DNA of 64,000 nucleotides from Lachnospiraceae bacterium (GTDB lineage Bacteria; Bacillota; Clostridia; Lachnospirales; Lachnospiraceae): NCBI GenBank assembly GCA_910575105.1, contig CAJTDK010000007.1, positions 124,001 through 188,000 on the forward strand, written 5' to 3'. The notes under the pieces were generated by a model, which saw nothing but the letters and a program-made list of their open reading frames with translations, made no database searches and had not been told where the DNA came from. The position numbers were made by a program, and so were the translations under genes. Below, piece by piece: positions 37,667-46,139 of this stretch. Position 1 is the first letter of the stretch; the number at the start of each line of letters is the position of its first letter.

Positions 37667-38242
37667 TTATGTATCACTTAGGCGGTCATACTCTTCTTTA
37701 TATTTTCTCTGTATCCACTTCTTTGCACGGTACAGCATACTATGCAGAACTTCCAGCGTCACTCCCATATCCTCGGCCACTTCCTTCTGCGGCTTTTCCA
37801 GAAGATAAGTGATCGTAATCGCGTCATACCAACGCTCATTCATCTGATACAGATCGCTGAATATTCTTTCCGCAAGCCCATGACATTCCCGGTCATGCAA
37901 AATAGTCATTATTTCGTCTTCTGTACTGCCCACAAGATAATCTATGTTCCCGTCTTCAAAGAGATCACTTCCGGGAATCTCATGCCATCTGTCTCTTTTA
38001 TGGTTCTTCACCATATTTCTCGCTGTCGTGATCAACCATGCACTGACTGCATTCGCATTAACATTTTCTTTGCTGATATATAGTTTCAGGAATACTTCTT
38101 GTGTAATCTCTTCTGCCACGTATTCGTCTCCAGAATAACACAATGCTGTCCGATAAACTGCGGATACATTTTCCTCATATACCTTATCAAAATCCACACT
38201 TCTACCAGAATCCGCTTCACTGGTAATTCCTTTGCCTTCCAC
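37667..38242 (-). CDS. ECF-type RNA polymerase sigma factor
   Basis: Sigma-70 family protein of 191 residues with region 2 (YEENVSAVYRTALCYSGDEYVAEEITQEVF) and a region 4 helix-turn-helix (LLEKPQKEVAEDMGVTLEVL). GTG at 38242 is preceded by GAGG at 8 nt. Its probable anti-sigma partner lies beyond murG at 35533-36378. It starts 29 nt from the stop of the HIT-family gene on the same strand, so they may be co-transcribed. Confidence 0.88.
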   Translation of the reverse strand: MEGKGITSEADSGRSVDFDKVYEENVSAVYRTALCYSGDEYVAEEITQEVFLKLYISKENVNANAVSAWLITTARNMVKNHKRDRWHEIPGSDLFEDGNIDYLVGSTEDEIMTILHDRECHGLAERIFSDLYQMNERWYDAITITYLLEKPQKEVAEDMGVTLEVLHSMLYRAKKWIQRKYKEEYDRLSDT

Positions 38243-38271
38243 TATTCTTTCCTCATTAGTATTTGTAATAT

Positions 38272-38676
38272 CTACAGCCTGGACAGTATATCCTCTCTGT
38301 CCTCTTCTGTTAATTCATTTAGCTTCCATCCAAGGCCGACCTCGTCATCCTTGTACCGCGGTATCATATGAAGGTGGAAATGAAATACTGTCTGACCTGC
38401 ACATTTTCCGTTATTCTGTACCAGATTATAGCCGTCGCAACCCAATACATCTGTCAGCTTAGTAATCATCTTCTTAGCCAGAACCATAGCTTTGCCGGCA
38501 AGCGTATCCTCAAGCTCGTACAGATTAGCATAATGCTCCTTCGGAATGATGAGCGCGTGTCCTTTCGAAGCTGGATTTGCATCCAGGATTACCCGAAAAT
38601 CCACGTCCTCATAAAGTGTTGCCGTTGGGATCTCACCATTGGCAAGTTTGCAGAAAATACAATTGTCGTCTTTCAT
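38272..38676 (-). CDS. HIT-family hydrolase
   Basis: Histidine-triad protein of 134 residues. It has the N-terminal zinc-type cysteines NCIFCKLANGEIP and the catalytic triad region HFHLHMIPRY. HIT proteins hydrolyse phosphoramidate bonds of adenylated or other nucleotide conjugates. AAAGGAGAG precedes ATG at 38676. No metabolic partner is apparent nearby. Confidence 0.93.
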   Translation of the reverse strand: MKDDNCIFCKLANGEIPTATLYEDVDFRVILDANPASKGHALIIPKEHYANLYELEDTLAGKAMVLAKKMITKLTDVLGCDGYNLVQNNGKCAGQTVFHFHLHMIPRYKDDEVGLGWKLNELTEEDREDILSRL

Positions 38677-38769
38677 ATCTCTCTCCTTTTCCAGAAAATC
38701 TTTCTAAAATTTGATTGATTATTTTGTCCGCCAGTGCTAAACTTTCTAAAAAGAAGGGCGGTAGTTACT

Positions 38770-39525
38770 ATGTTTTCAGAAACAGATTTCGACAAATTAC
38801 AACAGATAATGGAAGAAAGTCCTGAGAAAAAAGAACTTCTTCAGCGTCTTCTCGATTCACACCAGATGACGATCAGTGCGATCAGCCACGAAATCCGCAA
38901 CCCGCTGACACTAATTTACAGCACCCTGCAGCTAATCTCCTCACAGCATCCAGAAACTTCTTCTTTTAAATACTGGGAACAGTTGATGAAGGATGTTGAA
39001 TATACGAATCTTTTACTGGAAGAACTGTCAGTCTATAATAATAGCGACCGATTGCATCTCTCTCCCACAGATGCAGCCGCTTTTTTCCGAACGGCCTCAC
39101 TTTCCTTCGCTGCTTCCATTGCAGACACAGATATTGAATTTACATCCCGGATTCCAGAAGAGCTTCCCGAGATCAATTGTGACACGATAAAGCTCAGGCA
39201 AACACTCTTAAATCTCCTGCACAATGCACGGGACGCAGTACTTTCTACTGAAAACGCTGAGCGGAAGATCCATCTGGATATATACGAATCGGCAAAAGAC
39301 AGCAAACAACACTCTGCTGTCTGTGTGAAGATATCCGATAACGGATGCGGCATCCCAGCAGAGCATCTCGAACACATCTTCCAGCCATTTACTACATATA
39401 AGAAAGACGGAACCGGCCTTGGACTCGCTATAGCCAGCCGCATCGCAAGAGCGCACAATGGTTCTCTCTCCGTCACATCAGCTCCAGGTCATCTGACGAC
39501 TTTTACCCTTATTCTTCCAACATAA
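38770..39525 (+). CDS. Soluble sensor histidine kinase
   Basis: Cytoplasmic kinase of 251 residues without transmembrane segments. The phospho-acceptor helix SAISHEIRNPLTLIYSTLQ carries His40. The ATP-binding domain has the N box LLNLLHNARDAV, G1 ISDNGCGIP, the F box IFQPFTTYKKDGTGLGLAIA. There is no recognisable sensor domain and no response regulator beside it, so the input may come through protein contact, as for orphan sporulation-type kinases. ATG at 38770 follows GGCGG at 8 nt. Its last 48 bases overlap the convergent rhomboid gene. Confidence 0.88.
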   Translation: MFSETDFDKLQQIMEESPEKKELLQRLLDSHQMTISAISHEIRNPLTLIYSTLQLISSQHPETSSFKYWEQLMKDVEYTNLLLEELSVYNNSDRLHLSPTDAAAFFRTASLSFAASIADTDIEFTSRIPEELPEINCDTIKLRQTLLNLLHNARDAVLSTENAERKIHLDIYESAKDSKQHSAVCVKISDNGCGIPAEHLEHIFQPFTTYKKDGTGLGLAIASRIARAHNGSLSVTSAPGHLTTFTLILPT

Positions 39526-40119
39526 AATAACCGCAAACAAAAATCCCGACAGCAGCCCGCCGATATGGGCTGCATTGTCCACTCCAGTATTAGCAAAGCC
39601 GTAATACAGCATAAGGACTATCATAAATACAACCCCTCTGCCGGAAATCTCTCCAATGTTTCCTCTATTACGTATTGCCACATAAAGGAGCGCGCCGATC
39701 AGTCCAAATACCGCGCCGGATGCTCCGGCAGACACGGCATACTCTCCTGCAGATATGTCCCATATCGCGGATATAATATTTCCGCACAATCCGCTTGCCA
39801 TATAAATTATCAGATATTTTATCTTTCCGACAGTCTGCTCCAGATTCCAGCCAACGATCAGCAACACGATCATATTGTTCATCAGATGTTCAAATCCAAA
39901 ATGCAAAAACATACAGGTAAACAAGCGATAAACCTCCCCGCCCTCTGCCACATAGGGCACATACATCGCTCCGTGCCGAAGCAGAAACTCTGCATCTTCA
40001 GTCATTCCCTGCATAGATAAGACTAAAAACACAATAACATTAACTAAAACCAGCAACACCGTCATATTCAATGCCTTTTTCTGATATCTCCCATTATTCT
40101 CCATTGTCAGTCTCTCCAT
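39478..40119 (-). CDS. Rhomboid-family intramembrane serine protease
   Basis: Membrane protein of 213 residues with six hydrophobic helices. The catalytic serine is in GASGAVFG and the catalytic histidine in NAAHIGGLLSG; the conserved loop sequence LFTCMFLHFGFEHLMNNM also fits. It cleaves membrane-embedded substrates, here unknown. The 3' end overlaps the convergent histidine kinase gene by 48 bases. It lies 2 nt after the dacF-like gene in transcription terms reversed, that is, just downstream neighbours share the strand. Confidence 0.92.
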   Translation of the reverse strand: MERLTMENNGRYQKKALNMTVLLVLVNVIVFLVLSMQGMTEDAEFLLRHGAMYVPYVAEGGEVYRLFTCMFLHFGFEHLMNNMIVLLIVGWNLEQTVGKIKYLIIYMASGLCGNIISAIWDISAGEYAVSAGASGAVFGLIGALLYVAIRNRGNIGEISGRGVVFMIVLMLYYGFANTGVDNAAHIGGLLSGFLFAVILCWKNKGKSRQMTWS

Positions 40120-40121
40120 GA

Positions 40122-41651
40122 TCAGAAATAGCCTTCAAACCTTGCCCTGTCCCCCGTCTTCTTTTCCTCATCCTGCTCTTCATTCTCCTCTTTCTGCCGG
40201 ATAAGCTTCCGATATCGGATAACCGCCGCCAGAAACGCAATGATCAATACCAATAAAAGAGCAGAAGCCGCTGCCAGTATGATCTTATCCTTTTTACTTT
40301 TTTCAGACATTCCCGTCTTCTCCCACAGATACGATACTCCCGGGATTTTAAAGATACCTGTCTTTTCTTTTATTTCCTCTTTCTTTTTTTCCTCTTCTTT
40401 GGCAGACTCATTCCCTTCATCCGGCTCTTCATCATCTGCTGCATGAGCCTTTATATAAGAATCGCTGAGCTTTACCTTCGCACATCCTACGTAAGTCCCG
40501 GAATAAGTGTAGGACAGCGTCGCCATATCTTCAAACTCCGTATCCGGGACAAGCTCCATATCAAGGTCTGCGAAGGTAATCCCTTTGGGCACTATCACAT
40601 AGTTTTCCCCGTCCACAACCTCTGCCACATCCTCTGACTGCACCATCTCTGTTATATCAATCTTAGAAAACTTCTTAAATCCGTATTTCAGCAGTTTCGT
40701 CGTATCCGGATAAACATTCCTCCCATGTGTCCGCAGCACTACACACACAAGCTGCATCCCGTCCTTCTCTGCCATCGTAATCAGCGTAGATAAAGCGTCC
40801 GAAGTAAAGCCTGTCTTTCCGCCGATCGCATATTTATAATAATTACTGTCGCTTGGCCTTAACATCTTGTCCTTCTGGTAAAATACATGCTCTTCCACCG
40901 TCTTTGATTTCGGTATCTTGTAATCCAGAGTCTGGACAATCTTGAAAAATGCCGGATATTTAAAAAGCTCTCTCCCGATCAGAGCCATATCCCTTGCACA
41001 TGTATAATGATTTGCATCATGCAGCCCGTTCGTGTTGGCAAAATGTGAATTAACTCCGCCAAGCTGCTGCACCTTCGCATTCATCTGTTCAATAAACCAG
41101 TTATAATCGTATCCTACTTTGCGTCCGACATTCTCCCCCACTGCATATGCGGCCTCATTTGCCGAAGCAAGCAGCGTCGCATGGAGCGCCTGCTCCATAG
41201 AGATAATATTCCCTTCTTTCAATCCTATAGTAGAATCTCCAGGCTGCAGAAAAGCCACACTATCATGAGAAAATGTCACTTCATCTGATAATTCAGCATT
41301 CTCCAGAACAAGCAGTGCGGTGAGAACCTTGGTAATACTCGCCGGATATTGCTTCGAATCTATGTCCTTTGCATAGAGAATCGCTCCTGTTGAAACCTCC
41401 ATAACAATGGCTGCTTCTCCATATGTTCCGGGACCTTTTTCCCAGCCCTTCCAGCTATTAGATTCCGTCGGAATCTTATACGCCTTGTCGAGCTCCTCCT
41501 GCATCCTCTTCTCTTCTGCTGTTAATTCGTTATTTTCTGTTCCATCTTTTCCAGACTGCGTTGTCTCCGAGGCATATGCTGTCAGTTCTAAAGACATACA
41601 CAGCACAACTACCAGCACTGCAGACATTATTCTCTTGCAGTCTCTTATCAT
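40122..41651 (-). CDS. D-alanyl-D-alanine carboxypeptidase (DacF-like)
   Basis: Penicillin-binding protein of 509 residues (S11 family) that trims the pentapeptide stem of peptidoglycan. It has a signal peptide (1-27), SxxK as PASITKVLTALL, SxN as LASANEAAYAVG, KTG as IGGKTGFTSDA, a C-terminal beta domain, and then a transmembrane anchor (about 465-487) with a charged tail. ATG at 41651 has GGAGG 7 nt upstream. It is followed 3 nt later by the rhomboid protease gene on the same strand, so the two are likely co-transcribed. Confidence 0.93.
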   Translation of the reverse strand: MIRDCKRIMSAVLVVVLCMSLELTAYASETTQSGKDGTENNELTAEEKRMQEELDKAYKIPTESNSWKGWEKGPGTYGEAAIVMEVSTGAILYAKDIDSKQYPASITKVLTALLVLENAELSDEVTFSHDSVAFLQPGDSTIGLKEGNIISMEQALHATLLASANEAAYAVGENVGRKVGYDYNWFIEQMNAKVQQLGGVNSHFANTNGLHDANHYTCARDMALIGRELFKYPAFFKIVQTLDYKIPKSKTVEEHVFYQKDKMLRPSDSNYYKYAIGGKTGFTSDALSTLITMAEKDGMQLVCVVLRTHGRNVYPDTTKLLKYGFKKFSKIDITEMVQSEDVAEVVDGENYVIVPKGITFADLDMELVPDTEFEDMATLSYTYSGTYVGCAKVKLSDSYIKAHAADDEEPDEGNESAKEEEKKKEEIKEKTGIFKIPGVSYLWEKTGMSEKSKKDKIILAAASALLLVLIIAFLAAVIRYRKLIRQKEENEEQDEEKKTGDRARFEGYF

Positions 41652-41821
41652 GTTCCATCCTCCAAAAAATATTCTCAAACAAATATACCGCCAACCCGGA
41701 GCTTCCGGCTGCAGTGCTTGCAAACCCTTTGATTGGATTTATAATACAAAACAATAATAACATACCTGAAAAAGACCTGCAACAATAAATCTTTTGTTTC
41801 CCCTGGCCAGTTACGGTTCAA

Positions 41822-41846
41822 TTACTGTTCACTCCGTGACCAGTAA
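41822..41846. repeat. Short dispersed palindromic repeat, copy 2
   Basis: A 25-nt imperfect palindrome (TTACTG ... CAGTAA ends, core CACTCCGTGACC). Related sequences occur at 5849-5870 and 58931-58957, all in intergenic regions. The 214-nt gap 41652-41865 holds nothing else recognised. Confidence 0.4.
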
Positions 41847-41865
41847 CATGTGTCGTTCTTTCTCC

Positions 41866-42678
41866 TTACAGCTCCTCTTCATCAATATATAATCCATCCC
41901 AATCCCCCCATTTGGGCTTTCTATGACGGTTAAGAAGCTGCTTTACCGGTTTCCACATGTTTTCCGTCTCTTCCATAATAAGTCTTCCATGGTGCTGCTT
42001 CCTTATCCAATCATGCTGCAGGCGGTCATAATCTGCAGTATACAATCCTGGATTTTTTGTATATCCCTCTTCCCGGTTCTCCTCTCCGCTCCCGTCACCC
42101 TCATCTTCATCGCCCTCATATAGCTTCTTCGCCCCGATCCCCTCTGCTTTACCGTCCCCGTCCTCCTTCTTCTCATCTTTCATACATTCCTTCACGATTT
42201 TTGCCAGACTATAATTATCCGCCATAGTCTCTTTGTGAAGGATAAATACAATACGCACGCACTCCTTGTCCTCATAATCCGCCCGCTTAACAAAATACTC
42301 TGTCAGTCTGTGGACTTCCGCCCATAGCTCCTGTTTTGCCTGTGGATAATAACAAAAGTAAAATTTTCCGTCCTCATAGAAGATATATTCCGGTTCCATC
42401 AGAATACAGTGTATATTAAGCAGAAAATTTTCTGTTTCCCGTATCACAGCTAATAACTGCCGTAAAAATGACTTTAAATCCTCCCCGCTGATCTTGTTTT
42501 TCTCATATAATGCCTGCATAGAGATCTTCCCGCTGACATTATAATCATAAAATGATGTATTATCTATTCCTCTGCCCTTTACCGCGAGAAGTCCTTCTAT
42601 TTCATTCATCAAAAGCATCTTCATCTGATAATCTTCATGATAGATCTTTGCTTCCTCAATACTGATTTTTCGCTCCAT
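41866..42678 (-). CDS. DUF6382-type protein of the Tad locus
   Basis: This 270-residue cytoplasmic protein matches the DUF6382 type found at the ends of Tad-like loci in Clostridia: an N-terminal domain (1-165) with KGRGIDNTSFYDYNVSGK and YEDGKFYFCYYPQ, then a Glu/Asp/Lys-rich linker. Many relatives add an FHA domain; this one ends without it. It starts 23 nt inside the preceding tadE-like gene, with GGAGAG before ATG at 42678, and is the last gene of the operon. The role is unknown. Confidence 0.7.
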   Translation of the reverse strand: MERKISIEEAKIYHEDYQMKMLLMNEIEGLLAVKGRGIDNTSFYDYNVSGKISMQALYEKNKISGEDLKSFLRQLLAVIRETENFLLNIHCILMEPEYIFYEDGKFYFCYYPQAKQELWAEVHRLTEYFVKRADYEDKECVRIVFILHKETMADNYSLAKIVKECMKDEKKEDGDGKAEGIGAKKLYEGDEDEGDGSGEENREEGYTKNPGLYTADYDRLQHDWIRKQHHGRLIMEETENMWKPVKQLLNRHRKPKWGDWDGLYIDEEEL

Positions 42679-43084
42679 CTGTTCTCTCCTTTATCTTCCT
42701 GATATTACGGATATAATCTTCGGGCTCTGTTACCGCCGCCTTTTTTACAACAGACACCCCGAATCGTCCTTTGTATGCTGACACCCTGATACTGATTTCC
42801 CTCTTTCCTGCACCAGCGCGCACACTGCTCCCTGCAAACAGAATACATTTCCTGCCTGCACGCTCTCTAAACAATGCCTCCAGCTCGTCTCCCGTCACTT
42901 TTCCCTTCTCCCTGATCTTTGTACTTCCCACTACTGCCGTCTCGTACGCAGCTCCCGCCAGCACATTTTTATCGTGAAAATAAAATGCCGCAAGTATACT
43001 GCTCATGATCAGCAGCAAAATGATCGGCATAAGAAACGACATCTCCACGGTCATACTTCCTTTCAACCCTTTATCGCCATACAT
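42656..43084 (-). CDS. TadE/TadF-like pseudopilin
   Basis: This 142-residue protein has the TadE-type N-terminus LKGSMTVEMSFLMPIILLLIM, a hydrophobic helix with the conserved Thr-Val-Glu motif at the predicted processing site, and a small exported domain with RKCILF. Such pseudopilins are processed by the prepilin peptidase encoded just upstream. The ribosome binding site is weak; ATG at 43084 is the best start. It overlaps the DUF6382 gene by 23 bases. Confidence 0.8.
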   Translation of the reverse strand: MYGDKGLKGSMTVEMSFLMPIILLLIMSSILAAFYFHDKNVLAGAAYETAVVGSTKIREKGKVTGDELEALFRERAGRKCILFAGSSVRAGAGKREISIRVSAYKGRFGVSVVKKAAVTEPEDYIRNIRKIKERTDGAKNQY

Positions 43085-43137
43085 ATTGACTACATCTTCT
43101 CCTCTATATCCTAAGCTTCTCTATATCCTGATTTCTT

Positions 43138-43572
43138 TTATATCCTAATCTCCCCGATCACCCATATCGCATAAGCCGCCGCAAGAAACGGATAAAATGG
43201 CAATGCGCATTTTCTGGACATCCTTTTTACCGCCAGAACAAAAGCTCCGCACAACGCCAGCATAAAAAATGCCCCTGCAAGAATTTCCACAAGTCCCCAC
43301 AATCCAAGATATATCCCTAATCCTAAAATACCCAGACTGTCCCCATACCCTACTGCTTCCTTCGTCACTCTGCTTATAAGCAGAAATGCTGCTCCAACCG
43401 CTGCACCGCCCGCAATCAATACTACATCTTCCCCGCCCCACAGACTTTGATAAAAAAATGCTGCAACGATTATCCCAGACAGGATCCACACTGGAATCTT
43501 CCGATATTTTATATCTATTGCCGATGCTAAAATCAGTATTCCCATACAAACTATATGACTCACTTCCGCCAT
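43138..43572 (-). CDS. A24-family prepilin peptidase (TadV/CpaA-like)
   Basis: Short membrane aspartyl protease of 144 residues with about six hydrophobic segments. The two catalytic aspartates lie in ASAIDIKYRKIP (near residue 18) and in VGYGDSLG (the GxGD motif). ATG at 43572 follows AAGGGGAAGGG; longer in-frame extensions run into the tadE gene. It should cleave the Flp pilin and TadE-type pseudopilins of the same operon. Confidence 0.88.
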   Translation of the reverse strand: MAEVSHIVCMGILILASAIDIKYRKIPVWILSGIIVAAFFYQSLWGGEDVVLIAGGAAVGAAFLLISRVTKEAVGYGDSLGILGLGIYLGLWGLVEILAGAFFMLALCGAFVLAVKRMSRKCALPFYPFLAAAYAIWVIGEIRI

Positions 43573-43603
43573 CCCTTCCCCTTTCTTTCCATAAATATTG
43601 CTT

Positions 43604-44497
43604 TCATTTTCCGCATTTTGAACATGCCCGCTTTCCTGCTGCTTCTGAAAGAGGGATCGCATAAACCGTCCGTTTAAGTCCGCTGCAGGATAAAGAGCTG
43701 TGATAACGGTCTCCCGTATCTGTAATATAGATACCGCTCCCATTCCCGCCGCAGCGTTCACATGCATGATATTTTCCGCCGTTTTTGTTACGGAGATTCT
43801 CCAGCTCTTCTGACTGTACCGTACGGATGGAGAGCTTAAGATGCGTACAATGGTAATTCCGGTGATAGACAATTCCTGTCTCTGTCACGTATACCATCCC
43901 TTCATTATCAGCGCCAAATCCTGCTTTCTCATACCCATTCCACACCTTAATCTGCATCTTATCCTCGAAAGATAACATTGCAATGCGAAATACTGGCACT
44001 GGAATCCTTATCTTATATTTGGCGGACAGCTCCCCTATCCCTGTACGCGGCGAGATTTTGGAAGCACTGCAGTCAATTCCTCCGCTGCCTCCCTCTACAA
44101 TACTTCTCGCTAAACGATCCGCACCGATAGTATTGACCACGTCCGACCTTACCGCGGCAGGCGAAAGCTTTACTGACACGCATGATTCCTGCGCTGCCAT
44201 TTTTCCTGCATATTGAAGCCCCGACCGAACGGCCGTCTGAACCGCCATGATTTCCATTAGATATAAAAGACATATCACGGCAAAGAAAAATAACGGAACC
44301 GCCATAGCTGCCTCCACAGTGATGCTTCCTTTTTTGGAGGTGAAGGCAGATGCCCTCTTAGAGCATATGAGACTGGTATTTCGTGTGGGGAGTATACCAT
44401 TGAATATCAAACGAATCGTTCTCCTTTCTTCATAGATTTTTTTGGGGATGTATAGATTTTTATTTTTAAAAAGAGTTTTAGAACTCCAAGAGGACAT
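43604..44497 (-). CDS. TadE-like pseudopilin with C-terminal cysteine/His repeat module
   Basis: This 297-residue protein has an unusual 56-residue N-terminal extension, then the TadE segment KKGSITVEAAMAVPLFFFAV with one transmembrane helix, an exported domain, and two C-terminal repeats of the form VYVTETGIVYHRNYHC and IYITDTGDRYHSSLSC, each followed by paired cysteines (CERCGG, CSKCGK). The cysteine/histidine spacing suggests metal or disulfide linkage. ATG at 44497 has GGAGG 9 nt upstream. Both the start region and codons 44-52 lie in the arms of a 28-nt inverted repeat, so the start or the orientation of this segment may be regulated. Confidence 0.75.
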   Translation of the reverse strand: MSSWSSKTLFKNKNLYIPKKIYEERRTIRLIFNGILPTRNTSLICSKRASAFTSKKGSITVEAAMAVPLFFFAVICLLYLMEIMAVQTAVRSGLQYAGKMAAQESCVSVKLSPAAVRSDVVNTIGADRLARSIVEGGSGGIDCSASKISPRTGIGELSAKYKIRIPVPVFRIAMLSFEDKMQIKVWNGYEKAGFGADNEGMVYVTETGIVYHRNYHCTHLKLSIRTVQSEELENLRNKNGGKYHACERCGGNGSGIYITDTGDRYHSSLSCSGLKRTVYAIPLSEAAGKRACSKCGK

Positions 44498-44511
44498 CTG
44501 CCTTCACCTCC
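44336..44511. repeat. 28-nt inverted repeat spanning the tadE ribosome binding site and start codon
   Basis: The arms 44336-44363 and 44484-44511 are inverted copies with 26 of 28 bases identical, separated by 120 nt. The right arm holds the ribosome binding site and ATG of the tadE-like gene; the left arm is read as coding sequence within the same gene. Confidence 0.8.
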
Positions 44512-44527
44512 TTTTCTCCTGATCCTG

Positions 44528-45892
44528 TTAATTATATCCGTAGTAAGTCTGAAAACGGTATGTTATTCCCCGGCGCAGCCTGACGGTACTCTTTACCTCC
44601 ATTTTCGTGATACAGCAGTCAGCCTTAAAAAATTTCGCGCCGTGTGCCTTTCTTAAATTTTGCTCGATCATATCCAATGCACGCATGCCGGCTCTTTCTC
44701 TTTTTTCCAGAAATAAAAGCATTCTCAGATATTCCTTATAGGGCAATCCCTTTTCACAGTCACGCCCGTCGTTAATCTTACCGCTTTCCCCAAGCTTCAT
44801 AAGATCCGATATAGTCAACTGCCAGCTTTCCTCCGACTTTTTAAGGGGCACCCTGCTGCCATTAAGGAGCGCACGCAAGTCCACAAGGGACTCTCCATAA
44901 GCCCATGAGCTTAGAATCACCTGCGCCGATGCCCCGGACAGTCCTGTAAGCTCCGCCTGAGTGCACAAAGCTTCCGCCAGCTCTGCCGCCTCCGCGCGCT
45001 TCGATGCACTGCTCTGCAAAAAACGGTAATTAGCCTCAAATTGCATCGCCATAAGCCGTTCCGCGACCGCCTTAAGATTCTCTCTGTCGCTTCCCCGCCC
45101 GGCACAGATATACTCCAGCTCATAGTCCAGTGCCCCTCCTTCTCCCTCATTCGCTGCCGTAGAAAAATGTTCCATCAGATACTCGCCGAACAGCAGCATA
45201 GACAACTTTCCTCCGTCTAAAGCAACATCTGAAAAATCACCATAACCTTTATTCCGTCTTCTTCCTGACAAGCTCTCGCCCAGATTGATTTTTTTATCAG
45301 AAACGCGCCTGCTCCCTGGCATGATCAGCTCCAGAAGCGGCCGCTTTTTAAGCTGTGATACATATGCGATAGGATTATCCTCGTCAGGCAGCACTGACCC
45401 GGTTGCCTTCAAAAGTCCTTCCAGCTCAGCCTCCTTTTTATGGATTTCTTTTTCACAGCTGGCCGCCTCTTCCTCCTGCTTTTTCCATGTATCTGTCATT
45501 GGCAGCTTGTCTTTCAGGCAGTTCTTTCCATATTTGTGCTGCATATAATACATCACCTGTTCATAAAACGCTTCGGCTCCGTCATCGGTTAAAAACTGAA
45601 TCCTCCGAATACGGTTTTCCATGCTGCCCGCCCCAAAAAACGCAAGACGCTGTTCTATCATTTTTTCTGCATATTTTCCGCTTTCATACGTCCCTTCTAA
45701 TGAAAAGATATCGTATTCTTCCAATAATTCCTGCTGGTATTCGGCAAAGACAGATTCCATCGCCCGGTTCATATCCGCCCGTCGATAATTCTTCGCCATC
45801 TGGACAGAAGCACTCTCCATAATTCCTCCGATAAACGTCACAAGCAGAACGATGATAAGGCTCAGAAATGCGGTAACCTCTCCCTTTTTCAT
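44528..45892 (-). CDS. DUF5702 protein of the Tad locus
   Basis: This protein of about 454 residues starts MKKGEVTAFLSLIIVLLVTF, a single N-terminal hydrophobic helix resembling pseudopilins, followed by a mainly helical exported domain rich in Glu, Arg and Ala (for example RRADMNRAMESVFAEYQQEL). It matches the DUF5702 type of clostridial Tad-like loci. ATG at 45892 is 4 nt after the flp stop; an in-frame GTG at 45916 overlaps flp. The role is unknown, perhaps a minor pilin or tip component. Confidence 0.75.
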   Translation of the reverse strand: MKKGEVTAFLSLIIVLLVTFIGGIMESASVQMAKNYRRADMNRAMESVFAEYQQELLEEYDIFSLEGTYESGKYAEKMIEQRLAFFGAGSMENRIRRIQFLTDDGAEAFYEQVMYYMQHKYGKNCLKDKLPMTDTWKKQEEEAASCEKEIHKKEAELEGLLKATGSVLPDEDNPIAYVSQLKKRPLLELIMPGSRRVSDKKINLGESLSGRRRNKGYGDFSDVALDGGKLSMLLFGEYLMEHFSTAANEGEGGALDYELEYICAGRGSDRENLKAVAERLMAMQFEANYRFLQSSASKRAEAAELAEALCTQAELTGLSGASAQVILSSWAYGESLVDLRALLNGSRVPLKKSEESWQLTISDLMKLGESGKINDGRDCEKGLPYKEYLRMLLFLEKRERAGMRALDMIEQNLRKAHGAKFFKADCCITKMEVKSTVRLRRGITYRFQTYYGYN

Positions 45893-45896
45893 ATGA

Positions 45897-46085
45897 TCAG
45901 ATTCCAGAACTTTCACTTGTTATCTTCTTGAAAATATCCTGCACCAGACTGGTAAGCTGTGATTTAAATATAATGACAAGACCAATAAGAACTACAAGAA
46001 TCAAAATAACCTCTACAACCCCTACTCCTTTTTTCTCTGTCAGGATCTCTCTCACCCTGTTTTTCAACCGCCATATTTTCCACAT
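45897..46085 (-). CDS. Flp-type (type IVb) pilin
   Basis: This 62-residue protein is a short prepilin. Its basic leader ends around EKKGVGVVEVILILVVLIGL, with the conserved Gly-Val-Glu processing region at about residues 20-26 and a hydrophobic helix forming the pilus core. GGGAGG precedes ATG at 46085. It lies just after the two Tad inner-membrane platform genes. No other flp copy is present in the window. Confidence 0.88.
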   Translation of the reverse strand: MWKIWRLKNRVREILTEKKGVGVVEVILILVVLIGLVIIFKSQLTSLVQDIFKKITSESSGI

Positions 46086-46139
46086 ATATTTTCCTCCCTA
46101 ATTTTACAATAACTTGTTCGCTGCATAACCAGCAGCCTC

